A DNA stretch of 64,000 nt from contig JAAONU010000004.1 in the NCBI GenBank assembly GCA_012932295.1, forward strand, positions 23,692,872 to 23,756,871, in the 5' to 3' direction. Position numbers and translations under genes: made by a program. Source of the DNA: Cyclina sinensis (Eukaryota; Mollusca; Bivalvia; Venerida; Veneridae). The notes under the pieces are model-generated. The model saw only the letters and a program-made list of their open reading frames with translations, had not been told where the DNA came from and searched no databases. Positions 44,201 through 55,560 of the stretch are shown here, piece after piece. Within the stretch, counting starts at the first letter, position 1; every line of letters starts with the position of its first letter.

Positions 44201-44980
44201 TTTACAACTCAGTAATAGCCTCCCAATTCAATATTCAAAATATTTCTTCTTATTCAGTTTCTTCTATATGGAGAAATAAGTCCACAATAAAAAACGAGGC
44301 ACAGCTGTTATATATTACGTATCGACCAGAAACAATAACAAGTAACAAGCTAGCGACATGTGTTTAAGTCCGCATTCCGAATATGCTCGCTTTTTCATCA
44401 TACACGCATTACAGTTTAGCTGCTGACTTCACTGCGGTATCTGAAAATACATATTGTATAGAAGTTGTTTTATAGTTGTAACTACTACATGATAATATAT
44501 AAATTAACTGAAAATCAATCTGAAAATAGTATTAAAACGAGCAAACTGTGTTTAGTTCGTTTTTGATACACAACTTCTAGCTGTGTTTAAGCTTTAAATG
44601 ATAATACAAAGCAAAAGACGCGTCTTGCTGCATCTTTAAGGGGCTTTTTCAAATAGGCATTTCTTATTAAAGAATTTCTTAAATGAGTGTCTAAACTTAT
44701 TAAATACATCGATTCGAATTTTGGGTCCCTTGCATGTTCTCTTCAGAAAACGGATTAACTTAGAAGCAAATCAAACATGTCATAAAAATTAAATTGAAAA
44801 TGTTTTGAATTTTGTGAACCATGTCTGACAAAATAACAATGACCTTTTGTAAAATCTAATGAAACGTTTGAAACATGTAACCATTATTTTATATATACAT
44901 AACGATCAATGTATTTAAGTTGTTTGGTAATAATGAAATATTGCAGCTTATAGGTCAAGTTTCCTCGATCAGCCCTATAA
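41240..44980. other. No gene recognised in about 3.7 kb
   Basis: Short ORFs only (for example two overlapping plus-strand frames at 41639-41852 and a 61-codon minus-strand frame at 43406-43591). Donor-like sites on the minus strand (about 44160, GCG/GTAAGTTACT) lack coding sequence upstream. Confidence 0.4.
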
Positions 44981-47221
44981 CAAAGTCATATTTGGCGAGG
45001 GGCATCTAACCGTTGTTCCTTAGAAGGACCGGGAAGAGAATTTTTTTCAATTTTCTTACATAAATAGTACCGGCTTGTAGCAAGGCTAGTAAGCCCACAA
45101 TCTTCGATTTGTTAGAGGCTACTAAGCACAAATCGATTTCTTTCCCTCCTAGCATGTACATATGACCTTTTGTAAATGACATATGAAATTTTGTTTATTT
45201 TTTTCTACTTTCAGGCTAAAGAATGTCAAATATCTGCTTATTCTAAAATACAGTTTCATTCGTCTGAGCTTAAATTTTATTTTGTTATTGATGTTGTCGT
45301 TACTGTTCTTTGTAATTGTTTGTTTTCTCTGAAATGTGACATCAAGAAAACGAAACAATTAAAAACATCAAGTAATGTTGCTTTCTTATCAAACATAAGA
45401 AAAAAGACAATGTCTTTTTATTATGCCACATATATATTTTTAATTATATAAAAAGAGTCTGATTTAAAATAATTTATTATTTAACAGTGGCCTTTTGGTT
45501 GTTTTTTTATTTTTATTATTTTCCAACACATTCGTTTAAGAGTCATTTGCAATGATTATACCTTCAACATGAACGTTGTTTAAACCTGCAGTTTCGTCAA
45601 AGCATCGCTTGACTGATGTCAGGATTAATCAGCAAGTCGAGTTACTTAAACGTATGTATGGGAAAACTATTCATTTAAATTTCAGCACAAGTTAGAACCT
45701 TCACAAGATTAAACCAGGCTTACTTTGGGTAGCGAATGTTGAACAGTCAGATTATTCATGAAAAATGTTTACTCTCAATATTCGAAAATTATTAAATAAT
45801 TACTCGTCATTCTTTCGACATGCAACATGCCGACACATTACAGTGACCTATGACAGAGACAGTGCTTATTTCTAAAACAGAGGTAACTCGACAAAACTTT
45901 TACTCGAAGTATTATAAAAGTTGACAAAAGAAACGCGTTTATTAGCATTATATTTGTATATCAACATTTCAAAATAATTCAAATCGAACTTGGAATTATT
46001 AATTACGCGTTATACTATTTATTTTAAAATATTCTGGTTTATTTGACGCAATCACAAAGGCAAACAAAGGCAGTTTGCATTCATTAATTTTAGATTGATA
46101 TCAATAAAAATGTTACGAAGTTTAAGAATGTCGACGAAACACTATTTCTGGCTAACTATAATTTAATCTAAAGCAAGAGACCAAATATCATGTTATTACT
46201 GGTTGTTACAATGTTTGTTCAGAAGTAATGTTAAAGGAATTGTATGGTTCAATGGTTGTAATGTCTATATAGCCCTGTCAGGCATAAGCTGATACAGTTT
46301 TCTTTGCGGAAATGAAGAGCAATGGTCAAAAGTATTACGGCATATAATAGTATATTTCGTAGATTATTTGACAGTCCGAGGTTATGAATGTATAAAGGTT
46401 GAACAAAAACAGTTATTACTGGCACCGTTAACGACCGTAACAAGACAACGTTGTGTAGTATAAATGGGTATTTTGGTTTAAGTGACAAAAATAAAAAATT
46501 GTCAGGATAAAAAAGGAGGAACAAGAGTCATTTTGTGAGACAAACTCCTTACAAAGTTACCAATTTCTTCCTTTCTTAATTTAAGCAACTTTGACCTTTA
46601 CAGACGCATTCCATGAAAAATTAGTTGTCTGTAAGAATAAAAACTACACTTACTATAGATATGTGAGAATGAAATTCAGTATTGCAGCGATAAAAGACTG
46701 TCATTTTTAAGGGTTTTAGACTTATCAGTAATAATTTTGCTAATGGTAAAATCATAACCACTGAAACCTGTTTTGTCGCACCAAAACAAATGAATTTATT
46801 ATAAATACTACTTCAGTTTTTACAGGATTCGTAGCGCCTCTATATTTACAAATAATAAAGCAAAGCTAAAAAATCTTTAACCTTATTATTTTATTTGTCA
46901 ATATGCTCGGACTGACGAACCTAGCTAATGTAGTTGCACTGTTTTAGCAAGACGGATGAATGTTCATACGAAGATGTTTGTTGAACTTAGGTTTTGTACT
47001 TTTTGATTTACTTCAAAATATAGATATTTTACCGACAGACGGACGAATTCAATGGTAAAGAATTAATAAACATAGTACATTTGTCAATATTGCCTTTTAC
47101 CAAAACAAAGGAAGATTTCTGAGCCTATATATTCATACACATGATCAAAATATAGCGAGGTCGAAACTATTAGATCAGTAGTTGTTAAATTCAAATGCGA
47201 GATAAAATGTTTTGTTAGGCG
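44981..47221. other. No secure gene; one acceptor-bounded ORF
   Basis: At 45214 a strong acceptor (TTATTTTTTTCTACTTTCAG) precedes a frame open for about 79 codons (AKECQISAYSKIQFHSSELK and so on) up to 45451, with no convincing donor. It might be a terminal exon, but an overlapping minus-strand ORF of similar length shows that the segment is simply poor in stops. A 91-codon minus-strand ORF at 46249-46524 is likewise unsupported. Confidence 0.35.
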
Positions 47222-47659
47222 AAAAGAGGCTGTACTCCAGATTTGACATAAAAAATTTTTCATAAATTATATATTTAGATGCCGTGAGATTATAACAACA
47301 TAATATTTTACTTCAAAACTGATTGTAAAAGTCAAAATAGAATAAAAAAAATTTTTTCGCTCTAGCCCGATTTGAACTCTGGACCCTCATGTTAACAAAA
47401 TATTTCCAACGCTTTTACTGTCACCACCATCGCTACATGTGATATTACAGATATTTACTTTAAATCTTATACGATATAGTTATACCGTCGCGTTACGGTA
47501 TAGCATTTGAAAGGGAAAAAAATCAATTTATAATGTAATTATTTGACTTATTTTGTGTCAGTAAGTTATTTTTTAAGCATTAATCATAAATATTACAAGA
47601 AATTTATAATACAAAAAAAACTTTCTTTTTTTGTCATCTGGAGCACAGCCCCTTTAACA
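47222..47659. mobile_element. TIR element (about 438 bp) carrying an internal tRNA-like box
   Basis: The left end AAAAGAGGCTGTACTCCAGA-TTTGACA and the reverse complement of the right end, TTAAAGGGGCTGTGCTCCAG-ATGACA, match over about 25 bases with small differences, and both continue into A-rich sequence. Inside, the minus strand at about 47360-47435 shows a tRNA-like layout: TAGCGATGGTGGTGACAG then GAGTTCAAATCGG about 45 bases later. A tRNA-like segment inside terminal inverted repeats could be a SINE nested in a MITE or a composite element. No transposase. Confidence 0.65.
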
Positions 47660-49556
47660 GAAGAGCGTCTATAGATCATTATTCTACAATAAACTATCTA
47701 GCTGTCGGCTAGAATAATGACAAAAAAATGAAATAATACGGTCTAACCAACTTTAAAAGCAACTTTATACGTAGTATCTTAAACAATATGCTGTTTATTA
47801 AATTACAATTCATTCTTTGTATCTGTTGCTAAAGAATCGTTCATGTAAGATTACATCTTTTACATTTTTAACATCATGCAAACCTTTAAGTCTTACGCTA
47901 GGTCTCAAATGTTTCCAGTTTTACTTGAAGATATCTGATTTTATAATTTCAGATGTGACAAACAGCCCGTTTTCATTTAATAACTTCATGAATAAATATA
48001 CTGATGCATAACAGGACAGCTTTATCACTCCTTCTTAATAGTCCCAGATGTGTTTTGTTATTAATAATGTGTACTTTAGCAATTTATGTACTTTAAATCT
48101 ACAAATAACAAGATTTTGTTTAAAACAAAGACGTAAAAAATCATCTTTCGCCTACAGAATCAAACTGTCCTATTACGTCTGACGAAGACAATAAAGAATT
48201 CAAATTTCATACTTTTTAGACATTTATTGTGACGTAATAAATTTTGTAGACATAAGTCCCTGTGATGTAGCAAGTTTTCCAATCTAAAAGAAAGTATGAG
48301 AATCACTATGATTACCTAGAGGAAATAAAGTGGCCATCAAGAGATAGTGTACTAGCTTCGCTGCCTGGCATAGACATTGGTTATAATATTTAGTTATAAA
48401 AAATTGGGCCGTTTATATGGTCCCGTTTTGATGGTTGTGTGTTGATGTTACACAAGCCGCTAAATTATAAAACATCAGTTGACGAAACTGCTGAATTAGT
48501 TGTCATGATATTTTTGTGTATTTATTTGATTTAGAATGTTCCCTATTTTATCGTTTCTGATTTACCTTCATAATAAGATAAAAAACAGGAATATAACATA
48601 TAAAATGTATAATTGTATAATATATAAATAATTTCGAAAATGAAAAACTCCCGTTTATTATTACAATCAGACACTTTTAGAATATATCGCTGATAATTTA
48701 CCACTATTGAAATAAATCATTCCCATAAAAGTTGTTACACGGTCGCTATGGTTTCATTATTCTGTAATCGTGTCGTCGACTGTTACAATAGTCAACTGAA
48801 GATATTTTGTTGTTACAGCTAAGGGAACAATGCAGCCATGCTGTTTTTCACGGAGTACATTAATATAATGTATAATATTTCAGTTTAAGTTATATGATTA
48901 ATATTTGTACATGTAATGTTATATATATTTTACCTTTTTTTTTACTTCCTGCAGCTTTTAAAATTTTGGAACATGTTGCAGGCTGTATCAATGTTTCAGG
49001 TTATACCAATTTTATTTGGGCCGTAACCTGTTTGAAAGTGGTATTCCCATTCATTTACGTCAACATAAACGTCAAAGTGTCTTAACACATGTCACTTAAT
49101 TACATATTTCAGTTTACTAAACGCCAAATCACGCCACTGAAGGTCAATTGTTCGATAATTTAGATTCGATAATTATTTCTATTCAAAAGAATGCCACAAG
49201 ATTTTAAAAAACATACCATGTCTGCAAAAATAAATGCTGGTGTATAATATTCAAAGAAAAAAAATCAGTTTTTTTAATTGAACTGGCATTTTTGTATTTT
49301 TAATGTTACGACTTTAGATGATTTTCTTACGCTATATTTTACCAATTACAATGTAAATTGAAATGTCAGATACTCTTAAGATTTCGGAGACACAATCTAA
49401 TACCCATGTCTTTCTACATTATCTAACGGCATATTGTATGTTTATTACCTTCAAGATAAAGATCTAAAGTCAGAGAAAATAATTTAAAATTCAATGGCTT
49501 ATTTTCTGTACATATCGTTTTCAGATGGCATGCATACATTTTAAACTTTTTTTAAT
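47660..49556. other. No secure gene
   Basis: A strong acceptor (TTTTTTTTTACTTCCTGCAG, ending 48954) is followed by a short open stretch with ATG codons but no matching donor. The rest is unremarkable AT-rich DNA. Confidence 0.35.
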
Positions 49557-49560
49557 CTAG

Positions 49561-49815
49561 TGCCTTGTGTGTAGACCATGTAGCCGAATATATAATCAAT
49601 ATCTTGAGGGACAAAATATCAATGTTATGCTTCTGGGTTGGTTTTCAACTCAAGGACAAACACTGTCTCGAAAGCAGGAGAGAAATCATTTTCTGGAAAA
49701 TTTCTTCTGGGAGAAAAAATCTACTGTAAATGGCGTCCTTCATACGTCAGAAGTCAATTTTCACATGAAGTTGAAAAAGTGCTTCACTAATGTAATGATT
49801 ACAAAAACAAAGTAA
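49561..49815 (+). CDS. ORF after a strong acceptor, possible terminal exon; also part of a duplicated block
   Basis: ACTTTTTTTAATCTAG is an acceptor-like end, and the frame begins exactly there (the TAG of the acceptor would be a stop in the same frame). It reads CLVCRPCSRIYNQYLEGQNI, then NVMLLGWFSTQGQTLSRKQE, then RNHFLENFFWEKKSTVNGVL and so on, to a stop at 49813-49815, 84 codons. Composition is protein-like, with two W, four C and charged residues. The homologous segment at about 54070-54300 aligns (TACGTCAGAAGTC, ATACTTAAA.AA.TTGC) but has stops in this frame, so one copy is decayed or neither is coding. No family is recognised. Confidence 0.35.
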   Translation, partial: CLVCRPCSRIYNQYLEGQNINVMLLGWFSTQGQTLSRKQERNHFLENFFWEKKSTVNGVLHTSEVNFHMKLKKCFTNVMITKTK

Positions 49816-50480
49816 CTGCCTGATTGGAGACACAAGGGATACTTAAACAAGTTGCGGATTCCCTCTTAAGATCGGAACAAAATTTTTGAATTATTTCAAA
49901 ACAATTCAAAACTTTCAAGTAACATAATTTTTCAGATGTTACAATTTTTCCTGTACGGACGACAGTATGTAATAAAGGCAAACACATTAACTCTATTTAT
50001 GAGCAAATATTTATTGTGGTGTCACTTTGTGATTTTTGGATATTTACATACGTGAGCAATGTAAATAGCTTAATTTGAAATGAAAGAAGATGTTTATTAA
50101 GGTCTGTAAATCGGATGGAAGCAAAACAAAACACACTGTATGTACCTCACATAAACAGATCACTCAGAGTCCAATCTTGAAATACAGATTTTCATTCCTT
50201 ACATTAACAAATCGATCTCAAAATAACAGATAACAGATCAATTATAATATACTTATCATACAATTCACAGTTAAATGATGTGATTCGCTTTAGACTATAA
50301 CAACTTGAAAGAAGAACAACACACACACACAAATCGTTTACTCTAATTCTTGTCGTTTTTTAAGTTTAAGACTTGTTACTTAAATGCAAACAACGAATGA
50401 CTTTAGTATGGGAACACTCGCTACATTTTACGCTACAAGAAGCAACTGTGTTAATTCAAAACCAGCCGAAAACCGTTCTC
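49600..50480. repeat. Old duplicated block, copy A
   Basis: Colinear similarity with 54070-54720: TCAAGGACA, ACGTCAGAAGTC.ATTT.CA, GGTACTTAAA-type and CAATCTTGAAATA words, and a final TTACGCTACA...ACTGTT.ATT...GAGCCGTTTC-type segment. By eye it is 60-70% identical with many gaps, so older than the 5 kb duplication or evolving faster. Confidence 0.6.
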
Positions 50481-50540
50481 TTCACCTTATTTAGAAAGTG
50501 GTTGAAATTTTAAAAACACGGATATATAACAATAAGCTGA

Positions 50541-50811
50541 CACAAGAGCCGGTCGAACCGGGTGATGCTCCCCGAAAAGGTTTTGGACACCAAATAGTGT
50601 TCATAAAGTCTTTGCCATATTCAGCATAAAGATATAATGTTATTGGTAGTTGCTGAAAAAGGTTAAAACTGTTTAAATATGCAATGAAGAATGTAAAACA
50701 GTTACCATTTTATTCTTTATTTTTCTACCAACTCAGACAGTGGCAGTCCTATCCAGACAGTGCCATGGTCACTGAAGTAGGCTGGTGACAGGTAAACCAG
50801 AGGTTTTTGAT
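50541..50811 (+). mobile_element. Left arm of the bivalve-type array element
   Basis: Begins CACAAGAGCCGGTCGAACCG-GGTGATGCTCCCC and leads into the repeated units. Includes ACAGTGGCAGTCCTATCCAG and ACAGGTAAACCAGAGGTTTTTG. No ORF. Confidence 0.55.
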
Positions 50812-51489
50812 ACCTCTCGTAGTTTCAGAGTTATGTCCCAGCCAAAGTTCAAAGTGTAAAAGTGATCAAAGGGCAATAACTCACATTTTAGGCAATGCAG
50901 AGTTATTGTTTTTATGCACTGCACTTCTACTCGATAAGATCTATCTACCTACAAATTTTCTTGTTGATACTTCTTGTTGTTTCAGAGTTATTTTCCGGAG
51001 AAGAAAATGCGATAGGACAGTGGGACATATAGACATACGGACTGACAATCTACCTACAAAGTTTCTTGTTGATACCTCTTGTAGTTTCAGAGTTACGTTC
51101 CGAACAAAGTTCAAAGTGTAAAAATGAACAAAGGACAATAACTAAAAAAATAGGCAATGCAGAGTTGTGGTTCTTAAGCACTGCACTTGTACTTAATAAG
51201 ATCTATCTACCTACAAAGTTTCTTGTTGATACTTCTTGTAGTTTCAGAGTTATGTCCCGGACAAAGTTCAAAGTGGAAAAATGAACAAAGGACAATAACT
51301 CAAAAATTTGGCAATGCAGAGTAATGGTTCTTATGCACTGCACTTTTACTCAATAAGATCTATCTATCTACCTTCTTGTTGATATTTCTTGTAGTTTCAG
51401 AGTTATTTTCCGGACAAGAAAATGCGGACGGACGGACGTACGGACGGACAAAGCGGCGACTATATGCTCTCCCTTCGGGGGGCATAAAA
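50812..51489 (+). repeat. Array of five units (four internal starts), about 155 bp each, with a characteristic end
   Basis: Units begin at 50812, 50969, 51074, 51231 and 51384 with ACYTCTTGTAGTTTCAGAGTTA and contain CAAAGTTCAAAGTG, AACAAAGGACAATAACTC, GGCAATGCAGAGT, CTTATGCACTGCACTT and AATAAGATCTATCTACCTAC. The second unit is internally deleted (105 bp) and carries a truncated copy of the terminal GGACAGTGGGACATATAGAC punctuation. The array ends with GGACGGACGGACGTACGGAC, GGACAAAGCGGCGACTATAT and CTTCGGGGGGCATAAA. I associate this terminus, from memory, with bivalve genomes. Overlapping ORFs on both strands are repeat-borne. Confidence 0.85.
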
Positions 51490-51509
51490 TTTCATTAACA
51501 CATCCTAGC

Positions 51510-51695
51510 AGAATCATTGTTTTACATATGGCGCCTTTTCCTTTATCAGGCTTCTCATATTTGGTTAATCAAAGCAACATTCTAAGTTTGAGAAAGGGTT
51601 TTCTAGATATTGATCGGAAACTAAGTGTCTACCGACCGACCGACCGACATTTGCAAATTAAACAATATTCCCCCTCATCTTCGATGGGGACATAA
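51510..51695 (+). mobile_element. Second dispersed-repeat terminus
   Basis: AAACTAAGTGTCTACCGACCGACCGACCGACA followed by CAATATTCCCCCTCATCTTCGATGGGGACATAAA. The layout (ACCG repeats, then a hairpin CCCCCTC.TCTTCGA.GGGG) parallels the end of the neighbouring array but differs in sequence, so a different repeat abuts it. Confidence 0.6.
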
Positions 51696-52654
51696 AAAGA
51701 AAGCAATACATTCGAAAATTAAAAGGAAACGTAAACTGTGTTAACAGTCACATTCATATATCTCTGAAAAAATCAAGCATACAACAAATTCATGTTAAAT
51801 TCAGTTATCACAAGGTTGTTGCTGTTTTTGGTAATAGATTTAACTTCTGTTAAACAGCTATGTAGATCTGTATATACCTTTGTCTTGGTCATTCTCAGGG
51901 GAAATTACTGCTGAGTGTCGAGTCCTAAGAGCATTGAAACAGATGTTTCTTCATCAGCCCAAAATCGTATTTAAATTGGGTGAGATCAAAAAACGTCCTG
52001 GGAAATGAACTGCAGTGTACTTGTATAAAGATGTGTTATGCGACAAGAAGTATATCGCTTTAGTGACGTAAGCAGCGATTACTTTCCGAAAGCTCCTTCC
52101 ACAGTGACGCAGGTCAGTTAGTTATTTTTTATGAATTGTAATTTGAATGATTAAGAAATCATAATTATGAAACCATCTTAATCTTTAAAATTACAATTCA
52201 TAAATTAAAACTTACACTTCATTAAATTGAAATTTAAAAATTCTGTTTGTTTGTTTTTTATTTGTTTATTTCTTTATTTATTGTAGTATAAGATATATGT
52301 TGATTAATGCTTTAAAATGCATCTTTTTCATTGTTATAAGATACTTGTTATTCGCAAGAAAATTATTCAGTGAAATAATAATTTAAACCTTTCAATTTAA
52401 AGAGATTGAAAGAAAAGACACATTTAAGGATTCTGCGAGTTTAAATCTACACCGTCATAATGTTTCTCCTTTTTTTCACATAAACGAATGCACTGACGGA
52501 CTATGGCTAGAAGTATATTTGTATCAAGAAATTTGAAAAAAATCATGTACCTATGCGTTTCATTGCAGACAGGAGCATAAGGAACATGTAAGCAGCCCCT
52601 GTTCTATTTGATTTCGAAGTACAGACGAAAGTATGGTATGAGTTTTAATCATCC
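51696..52654. other. No gene recognised
   Basis: Notable only for an AAATTACAATTCATAAATTA segment (52190-52210) that is inverted relative to TTTTTTATGAATTGTAATTTG (52126-52146), a short palindromic pair about 45 bp apart. Confidence 0.4.
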
Positions 52655-52886
52655 AGGAGCGGATCAGGGGTCCAGTCTGTGGTAACACGCAGGACTGGTA
52701 AAACAAGTGTCGCGAATTCGACCCCCTGCTGCTCCACTAACATTTCATTATTATTGTCTTTCGGGTTAGATGTAAAACCGAGGTCCCATGTATCAGTTCT
52801 ATACACTAAGCACGGAAAAGAACCAGCGGTCTCTGGGATTGGATGTTATCTGTTTCTTGCACTATCCGCCACAACCTAAAATAACT
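52655..52886 (+). mobile_element. SINE family member, copy 1
   Basis: Head: GGATCAGGGGTCCAGTCTGT...GGACTGGTAAAACAAGTGTC-GCGAATTCGACCCCC (B-box-like). Body: GTCTTTCGGGTTAGATGTAA, GAGGTCCCATGTATCAGTTC, TATACACTAAGCACGGAA. End: CTGTTTCTTGCACTATCCGC, CACAACCTAAAATAAC. The same order is found at 56041-56265. The 66-codon ORF across it is not coding. Confidence 0.75.
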
Positions 52887-53775
52887 TACTTCGGCAGGGG
52901 ACGTTGGTCAAATGAGTAAACGGTGCTGACGATTAACTCAAATAGACAGATAGGTTTTAATAAGCCGAGATAAAAAAGTATTGGTGGGAAAAAGAAAATT
53001 TTGATTATGAATATATTATTTATATTAATTTATATACTACTCAAAATTTCAAAACGATCATTATTAATAATAAGTGATATTTTTATTCAACGTTGATTAA
53101 TGGCTAACTTCTTTCACAGTGTTTCAGCAAATAAGTATTATGAAATCGATGATCAGTATGTAGTTTATTGATTCATGACAATGAATGAAAGAACCTTAAA
53201 GCCGAAAATCAACATTGAAAGGAGAGAGCTTTTCATAAAAAAATAGTTATTACTGTTAATAATAATAATGTTCCAGTTTTTAGTACCTTGGATTGTGCAA
53301 GCTGTCATTAATGAACACCTGATATCGCCGCTATATGCTAGTGCTACATGATATTCACTTAAAAAATGCTGATTTTCGGCTTAAACGTTCTTTCGACCAC
53401 TGTCACGTTTCAAAAATGCTACACTGATCATCCTTTTCATAATAATGATTTGCTAAAACAATGAATTTAAAATGATTAAGACAAATTAATTTGTTGTATC
53501 ACAGTTTTTATTCCACACAGAGCAAAAACCGATGAGGCTGGTTTAGTTCTACTCATATCTCTGTCGGTTCTTAATATACAAATAAGTCTTTATTCATTTA
53601 ACAAAACTACATAAATTTGCACGAAAACTGTATTCGATAAAAACAACGTTACTATATCATTCAAACATGCAAGTGGAAAAATGAAAGTTTGCACAGACTC
53701 AGCAATTTCGATTTTACCGTAGTCTTTTGATGTGTAAAACTGGTGTATGAATTTAATATTAAACATCTGATTTCT
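52887..53775. other. No gene recognised
   Basis: AT-rich. The minus-strand ORF 53590-53907 extends into the repeat at 53778-53905 and is treated there. Confidence 0.4.
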
Positions 53776-53777
53776 AT

Positions 53778-53905
53778 ATATATATTGCCCTCTTGCTAAA
53801 ATATGCCTCCATTGGTCATTATTCTGCTCGCATAATTTAATTGTAATTACCGCAACTCTGATCCTCAGGTTATTGAACAGATTACAATAGCATCGAAAAA
53901 TATTC
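53778..53905 (-). repeat. ~130 bp direct repeat, copy 1, with a conserved minus-strand frame
   Basis: ATTGCCCTCTTGCTAAAATATG...TCATTATTCTGCTCGCATAAT...CCTCAGGTTATTGAACAGATTACAATAGCATC matches 55446-55560. On the minus strand copy 1 reads NLFNNLRIRVAVITIKLCEQ-NNDQWRHILARGQY, and copy 2 gives FINLNIKVPLITVILCEQNN and then shifts frame. The similarity at peptide level is intriguing but consistent with plain DNA homology. It forms part of a 105-codon minus-strand ORF in copy 1 that I do not recognise. Confidence 0.55.
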
Positions 53906-54069
53906 ATTTGTTTTTTGTTTCATCTGATAAGGGTTTAAGTGTTTGTTGATGAGTTTTCTAAGTGTTTTCAAAGTTAACAGCGATCATATATAAAGACGAG
54001 TTAAATGTTCACTCGCCTATTGTCTTTAAGATTTAAATCAAGAGCTTTGGGAGCACTGTGTCAAATGTC

Positions 54070-54720
54070 AAGTCTCTGGCTTTGATCAAGGACACAGAAC
54101 TGCCTTGATGTAAAGAAGTCATGAAGGATTTTTAAAGTCATTCTTTTACATTTTATTTGACATCATTAAGAGAAAAAATCTGCGAATGCTCCTCAATACG
54201 TCAGAAGTCCATTTCCATACGGGGTTGTAAATCTGTTGCGCTAATGTATTGGCAACAAGAAAAGCCATGACTGTCAGAAAGAAAATGCAAAGGGTACTTA
54301 AAAAACTTGCAGATTTAACAACTTCGCAGAAAATGCAGAATTCACAATATCCCTATAAATAGTTTCTGTTGAATAGTAGTTTGAAAGGTTAATATGTTTT
54401 TTTAATCCACCTAGAGAACAATCTTGAAATAAGGAATTTTGATCTTTACGTACGAGATATTTAATAGATTTTGAAAAAATCATTTATTTTAATTCTTGAT
54501 GTACTTATCACACTACATCCAGCTAATTCCTGTTGTTTGCCTCAAGTTAAAATCAATATCAAAGCAGGGAAAAAAGCTGATTATAAGAGTACATTGTTGC
54601 ACTGATCTCACAAGCTCACAGCTGATGCCTTCAGCTTATTTCTAAAACTAAATAACATTCTTACGCTACATGAAAACTACTGTTAATTGAAAATCAATTA
54701 AGAGCCGTTTCCTTATGGTT
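54070..54720. repeat. Old duplicated block, copy B
   Basis: Counterpart of 49600-50480 (see there). The ORF of copy A is interrupted here. Confidence 0.6.
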
Positions 54721-55440
54721 TACTATATATATGTAACCCATATACAGAAGGTTTTAGTTCGTCATTCAGCTTTAATAGAATGTTTGCCTAATTATCTTTT
54801 AAATGAGTAAAAGCTACGTCAAAAGCCAAAATTATAATGGACACATTGTGATCACTTCATATTTAACACAAACTTCATAAACATGGTCAGAATTATTTTA
54901 TATCTTTGATAACTTAAAACTTTAAAATAGTAACCTTGGGTGTCAATCCATGAACCCTTCTGACCAGTCTAGAGGCGAAAATTTTGATATTGTCTTCTTG
55001 TAACTTGTTCATTTGTTTTGTTGCTGTTGTTGTTTTATATTCTAAAGGATAAGGTTCGTAAATCCGGGAATATGTAGCGTCACACTTTCGATCGCCATCC
55101 CAGATCAGTAAAAAATACTTGTTGAACAGATAAAAATAGTCTTTTTGACAAAGTCAACTTGAAACCAAAAATAGCCGCATTGGCCATTTATTTGAAGGAG
55201 ATTTAATTCAGTTATGTAGAATCAAATACATTATCAATCAGTAATAACCTATATGAACACCTAGGCAGTCAATGTATTTACCCAATTTTCTTTAAACTTT
55301 GAATCTTTTGCCAGGTAATATCTTTATAAGACTGAAACTCTTTCATGCAAGCCCAAGACAGAAACTTTGTTAAAAGAATGAAAAACAAGAGTGTGTGGTC
55401 TTATCTCTCTGTAAAGATGGTACTCCGCTGAGTGATACTG
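54721..55440. other. No gene recognised
   Basis: Unique-looking AT-rich sequence between two repeat blocks. Confidence 0.4.
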
Positions 55441-55445
55441 GGTCA

Positions 55446-55560
55446 ATATTGCCCTCTTGCTAAAATATGACTCGTCATTATTCTGCTCGCATAATATAAC
55501 TGTAATAAGCGGAACTTTAATGTTCAGGTTAATGAAAAGATTACAAAAGCATCAATAAAT
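55446..55560 (-). repeat. ~130 bp direct repeat, copy 2
   Basis: Matches 53778-53905 at roughly 80% identity by eye, including the 21-base word ATTGCCCTCTTGCTAAAATA-TG. Confidence 0.65.

Noticed and set aside
50807..51284. Three ORFs of 65-104 codons on both strands
   Set aside because: They follow the periodicity of the ~155 bp array and repeat each other's peptides; non-coding repeat.
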